DNA of 64,000 bases. It comes from Infirmifilum lucidum (GTDB lineage: Archaea > Thermoproteota > Thermoprotei > Thermofilales > Thermofilaceae). Shown one piece after another: positions 15,630-24,852 of this stretch. A program made the translations under genes and the position numbers. Within the stretch, counting starts at the first letter, position 1. Each line of letters opens with the position of its first letter. The DNA is taken from positions 186,001 to 250,000 of the forward strand of contig NZ_CP062310.1 in assembly GCF_014876775.1 (NCBI RefSeq), written 5' to 3'. Below the pieces are notes generated by a model. The model was not told where the DNA came from, made no database searches, and was given only the letters and a program-made list of their open reading frames with translations.

Positions 15630-18614
15630 ATGTCAACTAGTGGCTTTGTTTCCGAGCCTGTGGTTAATACTGAGATTGCCAAGATATTGAGCGAGCTCGG
15701 GCTTGATGCCAGGGCTGAAAGAGTGTATCAGCACAGGAGACCGGATATAAAGATTTACCACAAGGGTCTGATAATAGGCATCGAATCATCGTATAACAAG
15801 AGCGATGCTGAAAACGATGCTGTGGTGAGGATCAGACAGGGTCTCGTTGACATTGCGCTGGCGCTCTATATCAAGCAAAGGTTCAGCGACATGCCGGAGA
15901 GCGAGTTAAGGGAGGCGGTGAGAAACGCCAGGTTTGATGCCAGAGTCTACACAGAAGAGAAGTATAGAGAGTCACTACCTACCTCAGAGGGGTGGTTTGT
16001 CGACGTGGATCTGGTGACGCTGAAGAACATTATTGATAATGTAGCGGACTTCATGATAAGAGAGGAGGACATTGAGAGTGTTGTGAAAGAAGCCGAGGAA
16101 AAGATCAGCAATTTTATAAATGTAACTAGAAGTATTGATGAACGTAGTGATATAGACGGGAGGATTCACAAGGAAATATATAACGTGCTCTACAGGTTGT
16201 ACGGGCTACAGCCGTCCGAGGATCCTGAGATAATATTTGGCCATGCGGCCCTCTCAATAATGCTTTCAGCAGTGCTTTTTGAGCGAGTGGTGGGCCAGAT
16301 AGACAGTTACTTGAAGCAGGGGTATATAAAGGGTCTCAGAGAAGCACTTATTGACCTGAAGAAGAAAAACTACGGGGAGGCGGTGGGTGGCACCATAGAA
16401 ATCCTTGATATTCTTGACCGGTTGCTCCCAAGGGATGTTTACGGAAACTTTGAACTGAGGATTAGAAGTTTGGTAGACTTGGCTAAAAGTATAGCTAGGA
16501 GAAGGGCTTTACTGGCTAAGGATCTGGCTGGCAGGATTTATCACAGGATTACAGGTGATATTGCCATTAAAAAGGGCTTTGCCACATACTACACAGAGAT
16601 CCCCAGTGCTTACCTGTTGGCTACGCTGGCCAGTAGAGTGCTCTTGGGGCTTGATGGAAGAAGTATCACGGAGCTGAGTAGCGATGAAGCGAGAAAAATA
16701 ATTAGCAGGGTTAAGAGCATTAAAGTTGGCGACTTCTCATGCGGCTCAGGAAGCCTCTTAACAGCCACTAAATACGTGCTTATTGATAGGATAGCCGCGG
16801 CGCTCAACTACTATTACGAGTTAGGGGAGGACTTAAGCGAGGTGAGCAGAAGGTTTGTCGAGAGGAGTGTTTACGGGGTTGATGCTCTTAAGTATGCATC
16901 GCAGATAACGGCGTTAAACCTCGCATTAATGACTCCAACTGTTGTTTCCAAGCAGAACATATACACAGTATACCTCGGTTACCTCGAGGACAAGGACACG
17001 GTGTGGCTCGGCTCCCTGGAGCTGTTGAGGGATAGTAAAAGTGTTAGCGGCATCCTTAAGTGGCTTGGAAGCATAAAGGGTGGCGCAGAGAAGGTGACAC
17101 TGGAGAACAGCGAGAGCGTATTCGAAATCCCAGGTGAGTTCGACCTGATAATCATGAATCCTCCATTCACGAGGGCCACTGGGAGGGTTGGAAAGGATTT
17201 CAAGGAGGGTAGAGAGGGGTTGTTTGGCTTTATCGTAGACGAGAAACTGAGGAGAAAACTTCTCGGCGAATACGATAAACTTAGGCAGGGTGTTGCCAGG
17301 GATCTCAAGTCAATAGCCAAGCGCCTTGCCGAGAGGGAGTTGAGCGGCGTTATTAAGGAGATTGTGGTAAACGAGCCGAAAGAGTACAAGCAGTACCTAG
17401 CTATTGGACAGGCGGGTGAGGGTTTACTCTTCCTCTACCTGGCTTACAAATATATCGGCGAGAATGGTGTCATAGCGTTCGTCCTGCCCAGGAATGTATT
17501 AGCTGGGACTTCGTGGTTCCTAGCTAGAGCCTTACTGGCCAGCAAGTTCCACGTTAGGTATGTCGTGGTCAGCAGCGACAGCGAGAACGGCTATAACTTC
17601 TCGGAGGGGACTAGCTTGAGTGAGGCTCTAATAGTGGCTAAGAGAACCGATGCCCACAGCGAGCACGAGGAGACGGTGTTCGTGAACCTACTTAGGAAGC
17701 CGAAAACAGCTCTTGAGGCAATTATTCTGGCAGAGAAGGCCGCTGAGCAGGCCTCGAAGACAGGCAGCGGGGCTTACCGGGTAGACGGCGTTGCAGAGAT
17801 AATAAAGGCTAAGAGGGGGGTTCTCATGGAGAACCTGGACAACTGGAATAGAATATTCTACGCCCACATGGCAGGATACTTTTACGGGATACCTCTCACG
17901 CATCTAGGCAACCTTGTCAACGTCGTTGGGCTGGCCGTTAGGGGCGGGACGTTTCACGAGGTTTTCAAAATAGTGGGCAAGGAGCCATACCCGATAAGCG
18001 CGCCCGTAATCCCAGCCCTAATAGGTGGTGGTGAGGAAGTTAGGTTTAAAATCAGGGTTAGGCCAAACGCTAGTGTTGCGTGCCTGAATGAAAGGTACCT
18101 AGAAACTAGAAGCAAGTTCCTAGTTCCTGACAGGATTAGGGTGAATACAGCACACGCCTTAGCCCTGTACTCCACGGAGGAAGTTGTTTCCAACATATTC
18201 TTTGGCCTGAAGCCAAAGGAGGGCCTGACCGAGGAGCACATGAAGGCAATAATACTGTGGTTCAACACGACGTGGGGCATAGTCTCAACACTGGCCAACA
18301 GAACTGAGACCGAGGGGCCATGGTCTAGACTGACGATAACCAAGTGGAGATTAACGCAGGCATTAGATGTCTCAAGACTTGGTGAGGAGAAAATAATGGC
18401 TTTAGCTAGAGTGCTAGATGAAAACGCCGACAAGCCGCTACGTACGATTCCAGAGCAATTTAACCCAGACAAACCAGATCCGGTAAGGCTCTCTATAGAT
18501 ATAGGATTCCTAAAGGCTCTGAACCCGGGCTCAAGTGAAGAGGAGATTAGAAGAGAGTTAGTGAAACTATATAGACACGTATATATGATGCTTAGCCTAT
18601 GGACAGGCATGTAG
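15630..18614 (+). CDS. Single-chain restriction-modification enzyme (type IIG-like)
   Basis: 994 residues from ATG 15630. The N-terminus carries a PD-(D/E)XK-like pattern (RRPDIKIYHKGLIIGIESS). The middle has the adenine methyltransferase motifs I (DFSCGSGSLL) and IV (NPPF). The long C-terminus probably holds target recognition. Nuclease, methylase and recognition in one chain is the type IIG layout; BREX PglX-like is a less likely alternative. The gene is clearly more AT-rich than its neighbours and followed by a VapBC pair, which suggests transfer as a defence module. Confidence 0.75.
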   Translation: MSTSGFVSEPVVNTEIAKILSELGLDARAERVYQHRRPDIKIYHKGLIIGIESSYNKSDAENDAVVRIRQGLVDIALALYIKQRFSDMPESELREAVRNARFDARVYTEEKYRESLPTSEGWFVDVDLVTLKNIIDNVADFMIREEDIESVVKEAEEKISNFINVTRSIDERSDIDGRIHKEIYNVLYRLYGLQPSEDPEIIFGHAALSIMLSAVLFERVVGQIDSYLKQGYIKGLREALIDLKKKNYGEAVGGTIEILDILDRLLPRDVYGNFELRIRSLVDLAKSIARRRALLAKDLAGRIYHRITGDIAIKKGFATYYTEIPSAYLLATLASRVLLGLDGRSITELSSDEARKIISRVKSIKVGDFSCGSGSLLTATKYVLIDRIAAALNYYYELGEDLSEVSRRFVERSVYGVDALKYASQITALNLALMTPTVVSKQNIYTVYLGYLEDKDTVWLGSLELLRDSKSVSGILKWLGSIKGGAEKVTLENSESVFEIPGEFDLIIMNPPFTRATGRVGKDFKEGREGLFGFIVDEKLRRKLLGEYDKLRQGVARDLKSIAKRLAERELSGVIKEIVVNEPKEYKQYLAIGQAGEGLLFLYLAYKYIGENGVIAFVLPRNVLAGTSWFLARALLASKFHVRYVVVSSDSENGYNFSEGTSLSEALIVAKRTDAHSEHEETVFVNLLRKPKTALEAIILAEKAAEQASKTGSGAYRVDGVAEIIKAKRGVLMENLDNWNRIFYAHMAGYFYGIPLTHLGNLVNVVGLAVRGGTFHEVFKIVGKEPYPISAPVIPALIGGGEEVRFKIRVRPNASVACLNERYLETRSKFLVPDRIRVNTAHALALYSTEEVVSNIFFGLKPKEGLTEEHMKAIILWFNTTWGIVSTLANRTETEGPWSRLTITKWRLTQALDVSRLGEEKIMALARVLDENADKPLRTIPEQFNPDKPDPVRLSIDIGFLKALNPGSSEEEIRRELVKLYRHVYMMLSLWTGM

Positions 18615-18958
18615 CAGACATCACCAATATCCCCACTCAGCTGACTTATCTTCTTCATTACTTTTGTCATTGTAGTCGAATAAGTGTACATGAAAGAATC
18701 TATTCAAAACTTCCCGGATGGCACAATCTTATATTTTCTACGAAAGATTTCATTGTAGTACGTGTCCCCCGCGAGGTCAAGGAGCGGATGAAGTCGTTCA
18801 ATGTAAACTGGAACGAGGAGATTAGGAAGTTTATACTGGAGAGGATTAGGAGCCTGGAGTTGCTGCAGGCCCTCGATAGAATCGAGAGGAACGCCGAGAA
18901 GAGGAGGACTCGGGTAGACTCTGCCAGGCTTATTAGGGAGGATCGTGACCGCAGATGA
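18599..18958 (+). CDS. vapB: VapB-type antitoxin, start uncertain
   Basis: The C-terminal 70 residues match archaeal VapB antitoxins (VRVPREVKERMK, then NVNWNEEIRKFI), a ribbon-helix-helix DNA-binding part followed by a toxin-binding tail. The only standard in-frame start upstream of the motif is ATG 18599, inside the end of the methylase gene, which would add about 50 unrelated residues. A TATA-like CTTATATTTT at 18729-18738 suggests the real start is near 18752 (ATT). It ends 4 bp into vapC. Confidence 0.65.
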   Translation: MDRHVADITNIPTQLTYLLHYFCHCSRISVHERIYSKLPGWHNLIFSTKDFIVVRVPREVKERMKSFNVNWNEEIRKFILERIRSLELLQALDRIERNAEKRRTRVDSARLIREDRDRR

Positions 18959-19371
18959 TCCTAGTTGACGCCTCCTTCCTGGTGAAAGTCCTCTTGGAGG
19001 AAGAGGGGTCGGATAGGGCTAGAGAAGTTCTGCGTAAGGCGCTGGAAGCCGGGGAGAGAATCCTTACAGTAGACACCGCTCTGCCAGAAGCCCTGAATGC
19101 TCTTTGGAAGCACAGAGTCCTGCTGAAAGACCTGGACGAGGGTGAGTGCAGGAGTGCGGTAGGCGAGCTAACCGAGTTGTGGTCGAGGCTAGATGTTATC
19201 CCGTCATCAGATGTTGCACGTGATGCGTTCGAAATCGCCGTGCGGGACGGGATCACCGTTTACGGTGCGCTCTACCTAGCCGCATCCATCCTGAGAAACT
19301 CGAGTCTAGCCACTTTCGACGAGGTGCTCCGCGAAAAAGCATTAGAACATGGGGTTCACGTCCTGCCCTGA
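18955..19371 (+). CDS. vapC: VapC-type PIN-domain toxin, one acidic residue lost
   Basis: 138 residues with a PIN fold: D5 (MILVDASFLVK), a glutamate in ALPEALN and a late aspartate (ATFDE). The usual third acidic residue in the YDALYLA motif is replaced: here it reads TVYGALYLA. RNase activity may therefore be reduced or lost. The ATG overlaps the vapB stop (ATGA), a classic toxin-antitoxin junction. Confidence 0.8.
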   Translation: MILVDASFLVKVLLEEEGSDRAREVLRKALEAGERILTVDTALPEALNALWKHRVLLKDLDEGECRSAVGELTELWSRLDVIPSSDVARDAFEIAVRDGITVYGALYLAASILRNSSLATFDEVLREKALEHGVHVLP

Positions 19372-19407
19372 ACTCTCCAGGAGTTGCTCCCGCGTCGGCT
19401 CGAGCCT

Positions 19408-20397
19408 CTAGCCTCTCTTCAGGTATTCGCCGATCTTTGCCGCTGCGAGCCTCCCGCTCCTCATGGCTAAGCCTATGTTTGAGGGCCCGTGCGCGACGTC
19501 GCCTGCCGCGAACAGCTTCGGTATGTTCGTCGAGAAGTCCTCCTTAACCTTTACCGTGCCGTCCCTGTTGAGCTCGACGCCGAGGCTCTTAACGCTCTCG
19601 GGGGGCGTTGCCTTGAGCCCCACGGCTACGACTAGGGCGTCGAACTCTATCTCGAACTCGCTGCCCGGGATGATCTCGGTGGGGGCCTTCCTGTCGGTGG
19701 TGGGCTTGACCCTTGCCAGCTTCACCCTCTCGGCCCTCCACTCGCCCTGTATCTCCAGGGGTACGACGTTCTCCACGAACTCTACCCCGAGGTTCTCCAG
19801 TAGTTTGAGCATGTGCTTAGCCGGGGCGACGCTCATGGGCCTCCTGTAAAGCATGACGACGCTCGCCCCGTACTCCTTGACTGCTAGCTCTGCCACGTCT
19901 ACTGCCGTTAAGCCCGCCCCCACGACTGCGACCCTCCCGGTTAGGGGTGGGGGCTCGACGCCCTGGTAGCCGACCTTGACCCTCATGAACTGGGTGATCC
20001 AGTCTAGGGCGTTGTAGACCCCCTGCTTGTCCTCGCCCGGGATCTCGAGCTTCCTGCCCTCCCAGGTTCCAGTCGCCAGTAGTACGGCGTCGAAGTCTTC
20101 GAGGAGCTCTCCGAGCTTGACGTCGCGCCCGACTTCAGTGTTCGTGTGGAAGCCTACCCCTAGGCCCGCGAGCTCGCGCACGCTCTCCCTGATGCCTGCT
20201 TTGGGTATCCTGAACTCAGGGATGGCGAATACTAGCATGCCGCCCGGCTCGGGGAGCCTGTCGAACACGTCGACGCGGAAGCCCTGGCAGCACAGAGTCC
20301 CGGCTGCAGCTAGGCCCGCTGGACCTGCACCCACGATTGCTACTCTCTTGCCCGTACTCGGCCCTGCGGACTTGCAAGGTGCAAATTTTATGGACAT
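19408..20397 (-). CDS. GltD-like FAD/NAD(P) oxidoreductase
   Basis: 329 residues with an FAD-binding GAGPAGLAAAG near the N-terminus, a central NAD(P)-binding GAGLTAVDVAE and the C-terminal flavin motif FAAGDVAHGP. It is like the small subunit of glutamate synthase, but the Fe-S domain usual in GltD (about 120-150 residues) is absent, so electrons must come from a separate partner. It acts as a cytoplasmic NAD(P)H-dependent electron transfer flavoprotein; the partner is not visible nearby. Confidence 0.8.
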   Translation of the reverse strand: MSIKFAPCKSAGPSTGKRVAIVGAGPAGLAAAGTLCCQGFRVDVFDRLPEPGGMLVFAIPEFRIPKAGIRESVRELAGLGVGFHTNTEVGRDVKLGELLEDFDAVLLATGTWEGRKLEIPGEDKQGVYNALDWITQFMRVKVGYQGVEPPPLTGRVAVVGAGLTAVDVAELAVKEYGASVVMLYRRPMSVAPAKHMLKLLENLGVEFVENVVPLEIQGEWRAERVKLARVKPTTDRKAPTEIIPGSEFEIEFDALVVAVGLKATPPESVKSLGVELNRDGTVKVKEDFSTNIPKLFAAGDVAHGPSNIGLAMRSGRLAAAKIGEYLKRG

Positions 20398-20517
20398 CGT
20401 GTAAAGTTTATATTCATGAAAATTAATTCTTTACGCTGTTATGACTGGCTTTATGCAAGGTAAATCCTAAAGAACGTTTAAGAAAGTTCTGGAAGCCTAG
20501 AAAAGTACATCACGCGC

Positions 20518-21543
20518 CTACTGAACAACGGTAATCCCCCCTTTGAATATCGTCGTCTCTCGCAGGGGGAGCCTGTCGAGCAGGCCTCTCTCCACGAGGA
20601 GGTCGTACTCCTCTGTCACGAGGGGCCTGAAGACAAGGCCGTGCCGCCTCGCAACCCACTCTACAGTTAGAGTCACGTCTGCTCTGCCCGCAGCCACAGC
20701 GCTGGCGGCCTCGTCGTGGGTAGTGTACTCGGTGTCGTAGCCCTTTAGCCTGCGCTTTAGCGTTGAAAGGGGGACACCTCTTTCTTTGGCAGTTCTCTCT
20801 AGCAGGTATTCCAGGAGTATCCTCGTCCCGCTACCCTTAACCCTGTTTGCAACCGTGAGCCCCCTCTCGACGACTCCGGCCAGGCTTCCCGGCGGGTCGG
20901 GTATCCTCGGGTTAAATGCTAGGCCCTGAACCCTCTTCCACCCCTTCACCAGCACGACTCTCCCCCTCAGCTCGGGGTCGGATAGCAGGTGCTCGTTGTA
21001 CTTCCCGGTCTTAGGGTCGAGGATGTGGACACCTGCCACCTGGCACAGGCCCTTCTTCAGGGCCTCTACCCCCAGCGTCGAGCCGACCTTTAAGTAGAGG
21101 GCGTAGACCCCCTTCTCCGCGAGCTCTGTCACGAGCCTGTCCATGACTTCGCAGTCGCTCCCGGCTATGATTACATCAGGCCTCCCGACGTCTACCCCGC
21201 CTAGGAGTGAGGCTAGCCTGGCCTGGACGAGCTTGGCTTTAGCCAGCAATGCCTCCCCGAATAGGGTTAAGTGCGCCCCTCCGCCGCCAGCGCCCCCAGC
21301 CTCTCTCCCGACGAGCCTCAGCCCCAGGGTCTTCTCGAGCGCGTCTATAGTGTTCCACACGGTTCGGTAGTCCACGCCCAGCAGCAGTGCAGCCCTCTTC
21401 AGCGAGCCGGCTTTAGAGACAGCGTCGAGGACGAGAATCTCGCGTAGAGTCACCGCGTGGCCATTTACGCGGAGCAGCGGCACTAACTCTACGGACACCT
21501 TGCCAAGCAGGTCGAATACACTAGCAATATCGTGGCTTGACAC
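20518..21543 (-). CDS. ModE-like regulator with molybdate/tungstate-binding domain
   Basis: 341 residues. The N-terminal winged HTH is of the ModE/LysR type (LREILVLDAVSKAGSLKRAA, then VDYRTVWNTIDALEK). The C-terminal half is a periplasmic-binding-like domain (COG1910 type), with GSDCEVMDRLVTELA at its start and VKGSGTRILLEYLL for the ligand. This one-component architecture senses oxyanions, so it probably controls the tup operon at 6.9-9.2 kb, although it lies 11 kb away. The start is GTG 21543. Confidence 0.75.
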   Translation of the reverse strand: MSSHDIASVFDLLGKVSVELVPLLRVNGHAVTLREILVLDAVSKAGSLKRAALLLGVDYRTVWNTIDALEKTLGLRLVGREAGGAGGGGAHLTLFGEALLAKAKLVQARLASLLGGVDVGRPDVIIAGSDCEVMDRLVTELAEKGVYALYLKVGSTLGVEALKKGLCQVAGVHILDPKTGKYNEHLLSDPELRGRVVLVKGWKRVQGLAFNPRIPDPPGSLAGVVERGLTVANRVKGSGTRILLEYLLERTAKERGVPLSTLKRRLKGYDTEYTTHDEAASAVAAGRADVTLTVEWVARRHGLVFRPLVTEEYDLLVERGLLDRLPLRETTIFKGGITVVQ

Positions 21544-21577
21544 AGAGAGTATAGCGCCAGCCCCTCTAATATTGGTT

Positions 21578-22417
21578 CTATCGCCCGAGAAATTCGGCTA
21601 TGCTCCTACTCCTCTCGGCGGCTGGGAAGGCAGGAGCGCAGGTAACCCCCGTCTCCCTGCACAGCTTCTCCACTGTCGCCCGAACCCTCTCCCTCCACCC
21701 CGGGCTCGCGCTGAGCGCCTGGGGGTACCGGCCGAGCAGGCGGCCCATGCTCGCCTCGAGTTCAGGCCTGTGGTGGTAGTAGTCGTAGTACAGCTTCGAG
21801 CCGGTCTCGAAAGCCACCTCCACGACCCTCGCGATAGAGTCCTTGGAGTCGTTCAAGCCCCTGATTATGGGGCCGAGGAAGACCCAAGTCTCGAGCCCCG
21901 CTGAGGCCAGCTTCCGGAGTGCCTCTACCCGCGCGTTGGGCGGCGGCGCGCTCGGCTCTATTAGCCTCGCAACCGAGTAGTCTAGGGTGGTGATCGTGAG
22001 GCCTACGTCAACCAGCGGCCTGTGCGAGGCGAGCAGGTCTATGTCCCTCGTAACCAGGGGCGACTTGGTCTGCACGCTCACTCTGAAGCCGTTCTCGAGC
22101 AGGACTTCCAAGCCCCTACGCGTTAGCTCTTCTTTAACCTCAACAGGCTGGTAGGGATCTGTTATTGTCGACACGCCCACGACGCCCCTCCTAACCCTCT
22201 TAACCTCCTGCTCGAGCACTTCGACTACGTTCTCCTTTATGAAGACGACTCTACCCCAGTTCTCCGCGACTCCAGGGTACCTGGTGAAGGCTCTGGCATA
22301 GCAATAGATGCACCCGTGGCTACACCCGGCATACGGGTTGAAAGCGTAGTCCAGGTCGGGGAGGCCAGACTTAGAGAGAGCGTGGCTCACCCTAACCCTC
22401 TCGTACCTCACTTCCAA
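21578..22417 (-). CDS. SplB-like radical SAM protein
   Basis: 279 residues with the cluster motif CSHGCIYCYAR and COG1533-type features (STITDPYQPVE, SVQTKSPLVTRDIDLL). The family includes spore photoproduct lyase relatives, but most archaeal members have unknown substrates. It starts inside the end of nreA (26 bp overlap; TTG 22417 or GTG 22411), so it may belong to the same repair transcript. Confidence 0.8.
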   Translation of the reverse strand: MEVRYERVRVSHALSKSGLPDLDYAFNPYAGCSHGCIYCYARAFTRYPGVAENWGRVVFIKENVVEVLEQEVKRVRRGVVGVSTITDPYQPVEVKEELTRRGLEVLLENGFRVSVQTKSPLVTRDIDLLASHRPLVDVGLTITTLDYSVARLIEPSAPPPNARVEALRKLASAGLETWVFLGPIIRGLNDSKDSIARVVEVAFETGSKLYYDYYHHRPELEASMGRLLGRYPQALSASPGWRERVRATVEKLCRETGVTCAPAFPAAERSRSIAEFLGR

Positions 22418-23630
22418 GAGCTCCCACCTCTAACCTCAACTGCCTTGTGAGATCCTTCAGGATCCTGGATTTCGATAGCCAGACAGACAGGGGTAGCCTT
22501 GTCGCGCCGCCCAGCCTCTCAAGGACTTCCTTCAAGTCGTCGTACTTCTCGGGCCTCGAGGCGAAGAGAGCTCTGACGTTCTCCCTCACGAACCAGACCC
22601 CTATCGGCAGGAAGAAGCCCTCGTAGATCTCCCGTATCAGGAGCACTGTAGCCTGCCTCCGGATCCTCCTGAGGTACTCGGCCGCTGCCAGCCTCGACGC
22701 GTAGTAGCACCCACCTAGGCTCGCGTACTCAGCCCTCCCCTTGAAGCCCTCCCAGTCGCCCTCTACTTCGACGCTTGCCCCGGGGTTCCAGGTCGTGTGG
22801 GGGAACCACGCCTCGATCCACTCGAAGCTCCAGGCCTGGGGCGCGAGTACTGCTACGAAATTGTTGTCGGAGTACCTGCGCTGAAAGAAGAGGTAGCTGT
22901 CCACCACGGGGTACCGCTTGACCTCGCCCAGAATCCTCCTCGACAAGATGTCGTCTACAGCCGTTATAGACCACCTCGTCGGCACGAGCCTCCTCCCCGC
23001 GTCCCTCCCGAGGAGCCCCGTCGAGAACACTCTCTGGATCATTGAGACGGGTAGCCCGTTCTCGTAGAGTAGCCACACGGCCTCCTCCGCTCTAACCCTA
23101 TCCCCGCTGATCATCCGCTCTACGGGCCTCGGGAGGCTGGGGTTGTCAATAACCCTAACCCTCTCAGCGGCGCCCACGGGCCCGAAGGGGGGCGTGTAGG
23201 GGTCTAGCTTGAACCCTCTAGGGGGCTTTGAGAAGCGCAGCTCTACGTCTACAGGCCTGCTAGAGGCGGAGAGTAGGGCAACCTCCTCGAGGGCCTTGGG
23301 CTTCCTTACGTCTACCCTCAGGCCGCCCATTACCAGGCCCAGCCTAAACTTCAGGACGTCCTCGACGCTGTAGGACAGCCACTTCTCGGGGAGGTCGTAT
23401 ATGGAGACGTCCCCCTCGGCCATAACCACTGCAGGGGCCACGCGTACGCTGGGGTAGCCGACTCTCCCCACGAATACTGAGGGCGGCGAGGGGGCCTGTA
23501 GCTCGGCGGAGCTCGGGTGTTTTACCTCGCCTAGAGTAGACCACACTGAGAGGAAGGGGCACCTGGGTAGACCGCAGAGTAGTTTCGCTCCGCGGCACTT
23601 GAGGCACAGCCCTGCAACGCGGCTAGACAT
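22392..23630 (-). CDS. nreA: DNA repair protein NreA
   Basis: 412 residues from ATG 23630. The N-terminal zinc motif CLKCRGAKLLCGLPRCPF and the following FVGRVGYPSV segment are typical of archaeal NreA, which helps repair mitomycin-type damage and binds PCNA in some species. The usual C-terminal PCNA-binding QxxLxxF is not seen here. A TATA box at 23654-23665 lies about 30 nt before this ATG, ruling out the longer frame to 23723. The gene is divergent from the PflA-like gene. Confidence 0.8.
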   Translation of the reverse strand: MSSRVAGLCLKCRGAKLLCGLPRCPFLSVWSTLGEVKHPSSAELQAPSPPSVFVGRVGYPSVRVAPAVVMAEGDVSIYDLPEKWLSYSVEDVLKFRLGLVMGGLRVDVRKPKALEEVALLSASSRPVDVELRFSKPPRGFKLDPYTPPFGPVGAAERVRVIDNPSLPRPVERMISGDRVRAEEAVWLLYENGLPVSMIQRVFSTGLLGRDAGRRLVPTRWSITAVDDILSRRILGEVKRYPVVDSYLFFQRRYSDNNFVAVLAPQAWSFEWIEAWFPHTTWNPGASVEVEGDWEGFKGRAEYASLGGCYYASRLAAAEYLRRIRRQATVLLIREIYEGFFLPIGVWFVRENVRALFASRPEKYDDLKEVLERLGGATRLPLSVWLSKSRILKDLTRQLRLEVGALGSEVREG

Positions 23631-23653
23631 CCCTGATTCATCTCGTGGAGCCG

Positions 23654-23665
23654 TAGATATAATAG
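23654..23665 (-). promoter_or_regulatory. TATA box of nreA
   Basis: CTATTATATCTA on the minus strand, about 24-35 nt upstream of ATG 23630, which fixes the start. Confidence 0.5.
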
Positions 23666-23735
23666 TTCCGGGGTGTACGGCGAAAGTAGCCGGAAGCATT
23701 TTTGAGCCTAGACGCATTAACACTCCGGGGGCTGA

Positions 23736-24833
23736 GTGGGCACGTGTCGCGTCTGTGGGAAGACGTCCCCGCTAGTTTCAAACTCTGTAGGAGTGTGCCT
23801 CGAGTGCCTCAGGGAGAGACCTGAAGAGTCTCTCAGGGTAGCGTACGAAGGCCACTTGAGAGCGCGCAGGGCGCTGGGGCTGCCGCCGCCCCCAGAGGGA
23901 GGGGGGCTGGAGTGCGGCATGTGTGGCAGGAGGTGCCGTATAGGGGAGGGCGGGGCTGGGTTCTGCGGGCTTGTCAGGAATGTGGACGGGAGGCTCGTGC
24001 GCCCGGGCGTGCTCGAGCCGCCGGGCTTCGCCTACCTAGACCCCCACCCCACGAACTGCGTGGCAGCGTGGTTCTGCCCGGGGGCTACTGGTTCGGGGTA
24101 CCCGAGGTTTTCAGTGTCCCAGGGGGGCCCTGAGAGGGGCTACTACAACCTGGCTGTCGTCTACGGCGCCTGTAACCTAGACTGCCTCTTCTGCCAGAAC
24201 TGGGACTGCAGGCGGGCTGACATAGGCTTAAAACTCCCCCTGAAGAGGCTGCTAGACCGCGCTAGAGACCCGAGCGTGACATGCGTGTGCTTTTTCGGCG
24301 GAGACCCCGGCCCTCTAGCCTACCACGCCTTGAGGGCCTCGGAGCTGGCGCTAGAGTCTAGGAGGGGTACAGTGTTCAGGGTCTGCTGGGAGACTAACGG
24401 CATGTGGAACAGGGGGCTCCTCCTGAGGGCAGCAGAGCTGTCGTACGAGAGCGGCGGTATCCTCAAGTTCGACTTGAAAGCGTGGACACCCGCCGTATAC
24501 AGGGCCCTGACTCTTGGAGACCCAAGAGTAGTGTTCGAGAACTTCGCGGAAGTAGCCTCGAGGTTCGACTTGAGGCGCGAGCCACCATTCCTCTGCGCGA
24601 GCACGCTCCTCGTCCCAGGCTACGTAGACTCCTACGAGGTCGAGATGATAGCGGGCTTTCTGGCATCGATAGACAGGGACATACCCTACGCGCTCCTCGC
24701 CTTCCACCCAGACTTCATGATGTCTGACCTGCCCACGACTAGCAGGAGGCAGGCACAAGAAGCAATCGAGGCTGCGAGGAGGGCAGGGCTCAGGAGGATA
24801 TGGCTCGGCAACCCGTGGCTGCTGCGGGACTAG
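23736..24833 (+). CDS. PflA-like radical SAM protein with N-terminal Cys clusters
   Basis: 365 residues. Two zinc-ribbon-like pairs open the protein (CRVCGKT and CLEC), then CGMCGRRCRIGEGGAGFCG, then the radical SAM motif CNLDCLFCQNWDCR and a GGDPGPL glycine motif. This fits the COG1180 archaeal subgroup related to pyruvate formate-lyase activases. No glycyl radical enzyme is in the window, so the target is unknown. The GTG start at 23736 follows a GGGGGCTGA stretch. Confidence 0.8.
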   Translation: MGTCRVCGKTSPLVSNSVGVCLECLRERPEESLRVAYEGHLRARRALGLPPPPEGGGLECGMCGRRCRIGEGGAGFCGLVRNVDGRLVRPGVLEPPGFAYLDPHPTNCVAAWFCPGATGSGYPRFSVSQGGPERGYYNLAVVYGACNLDCLFCQNWDCRRADIGLKLPLKRLLDRARDPSVTCVCFFGGDPGPLAYHALRASELALESRRGTVFRVCWETNGMWNRGLLLRAAELSYESGGILKFDLKAWTPAVYRALTLGDPRVVFENFAEVASRFDLRREPPFLCASTLLVPGYVDSYEVEMIAGFLASIDRDIPYALLAFHPDFMMSDLPTTSRRQAQEAIEAARRAGLRRIWLGNPWLLRD

Positions 24834-24852
24834 CGCTGCACAGCCCTCGGCC

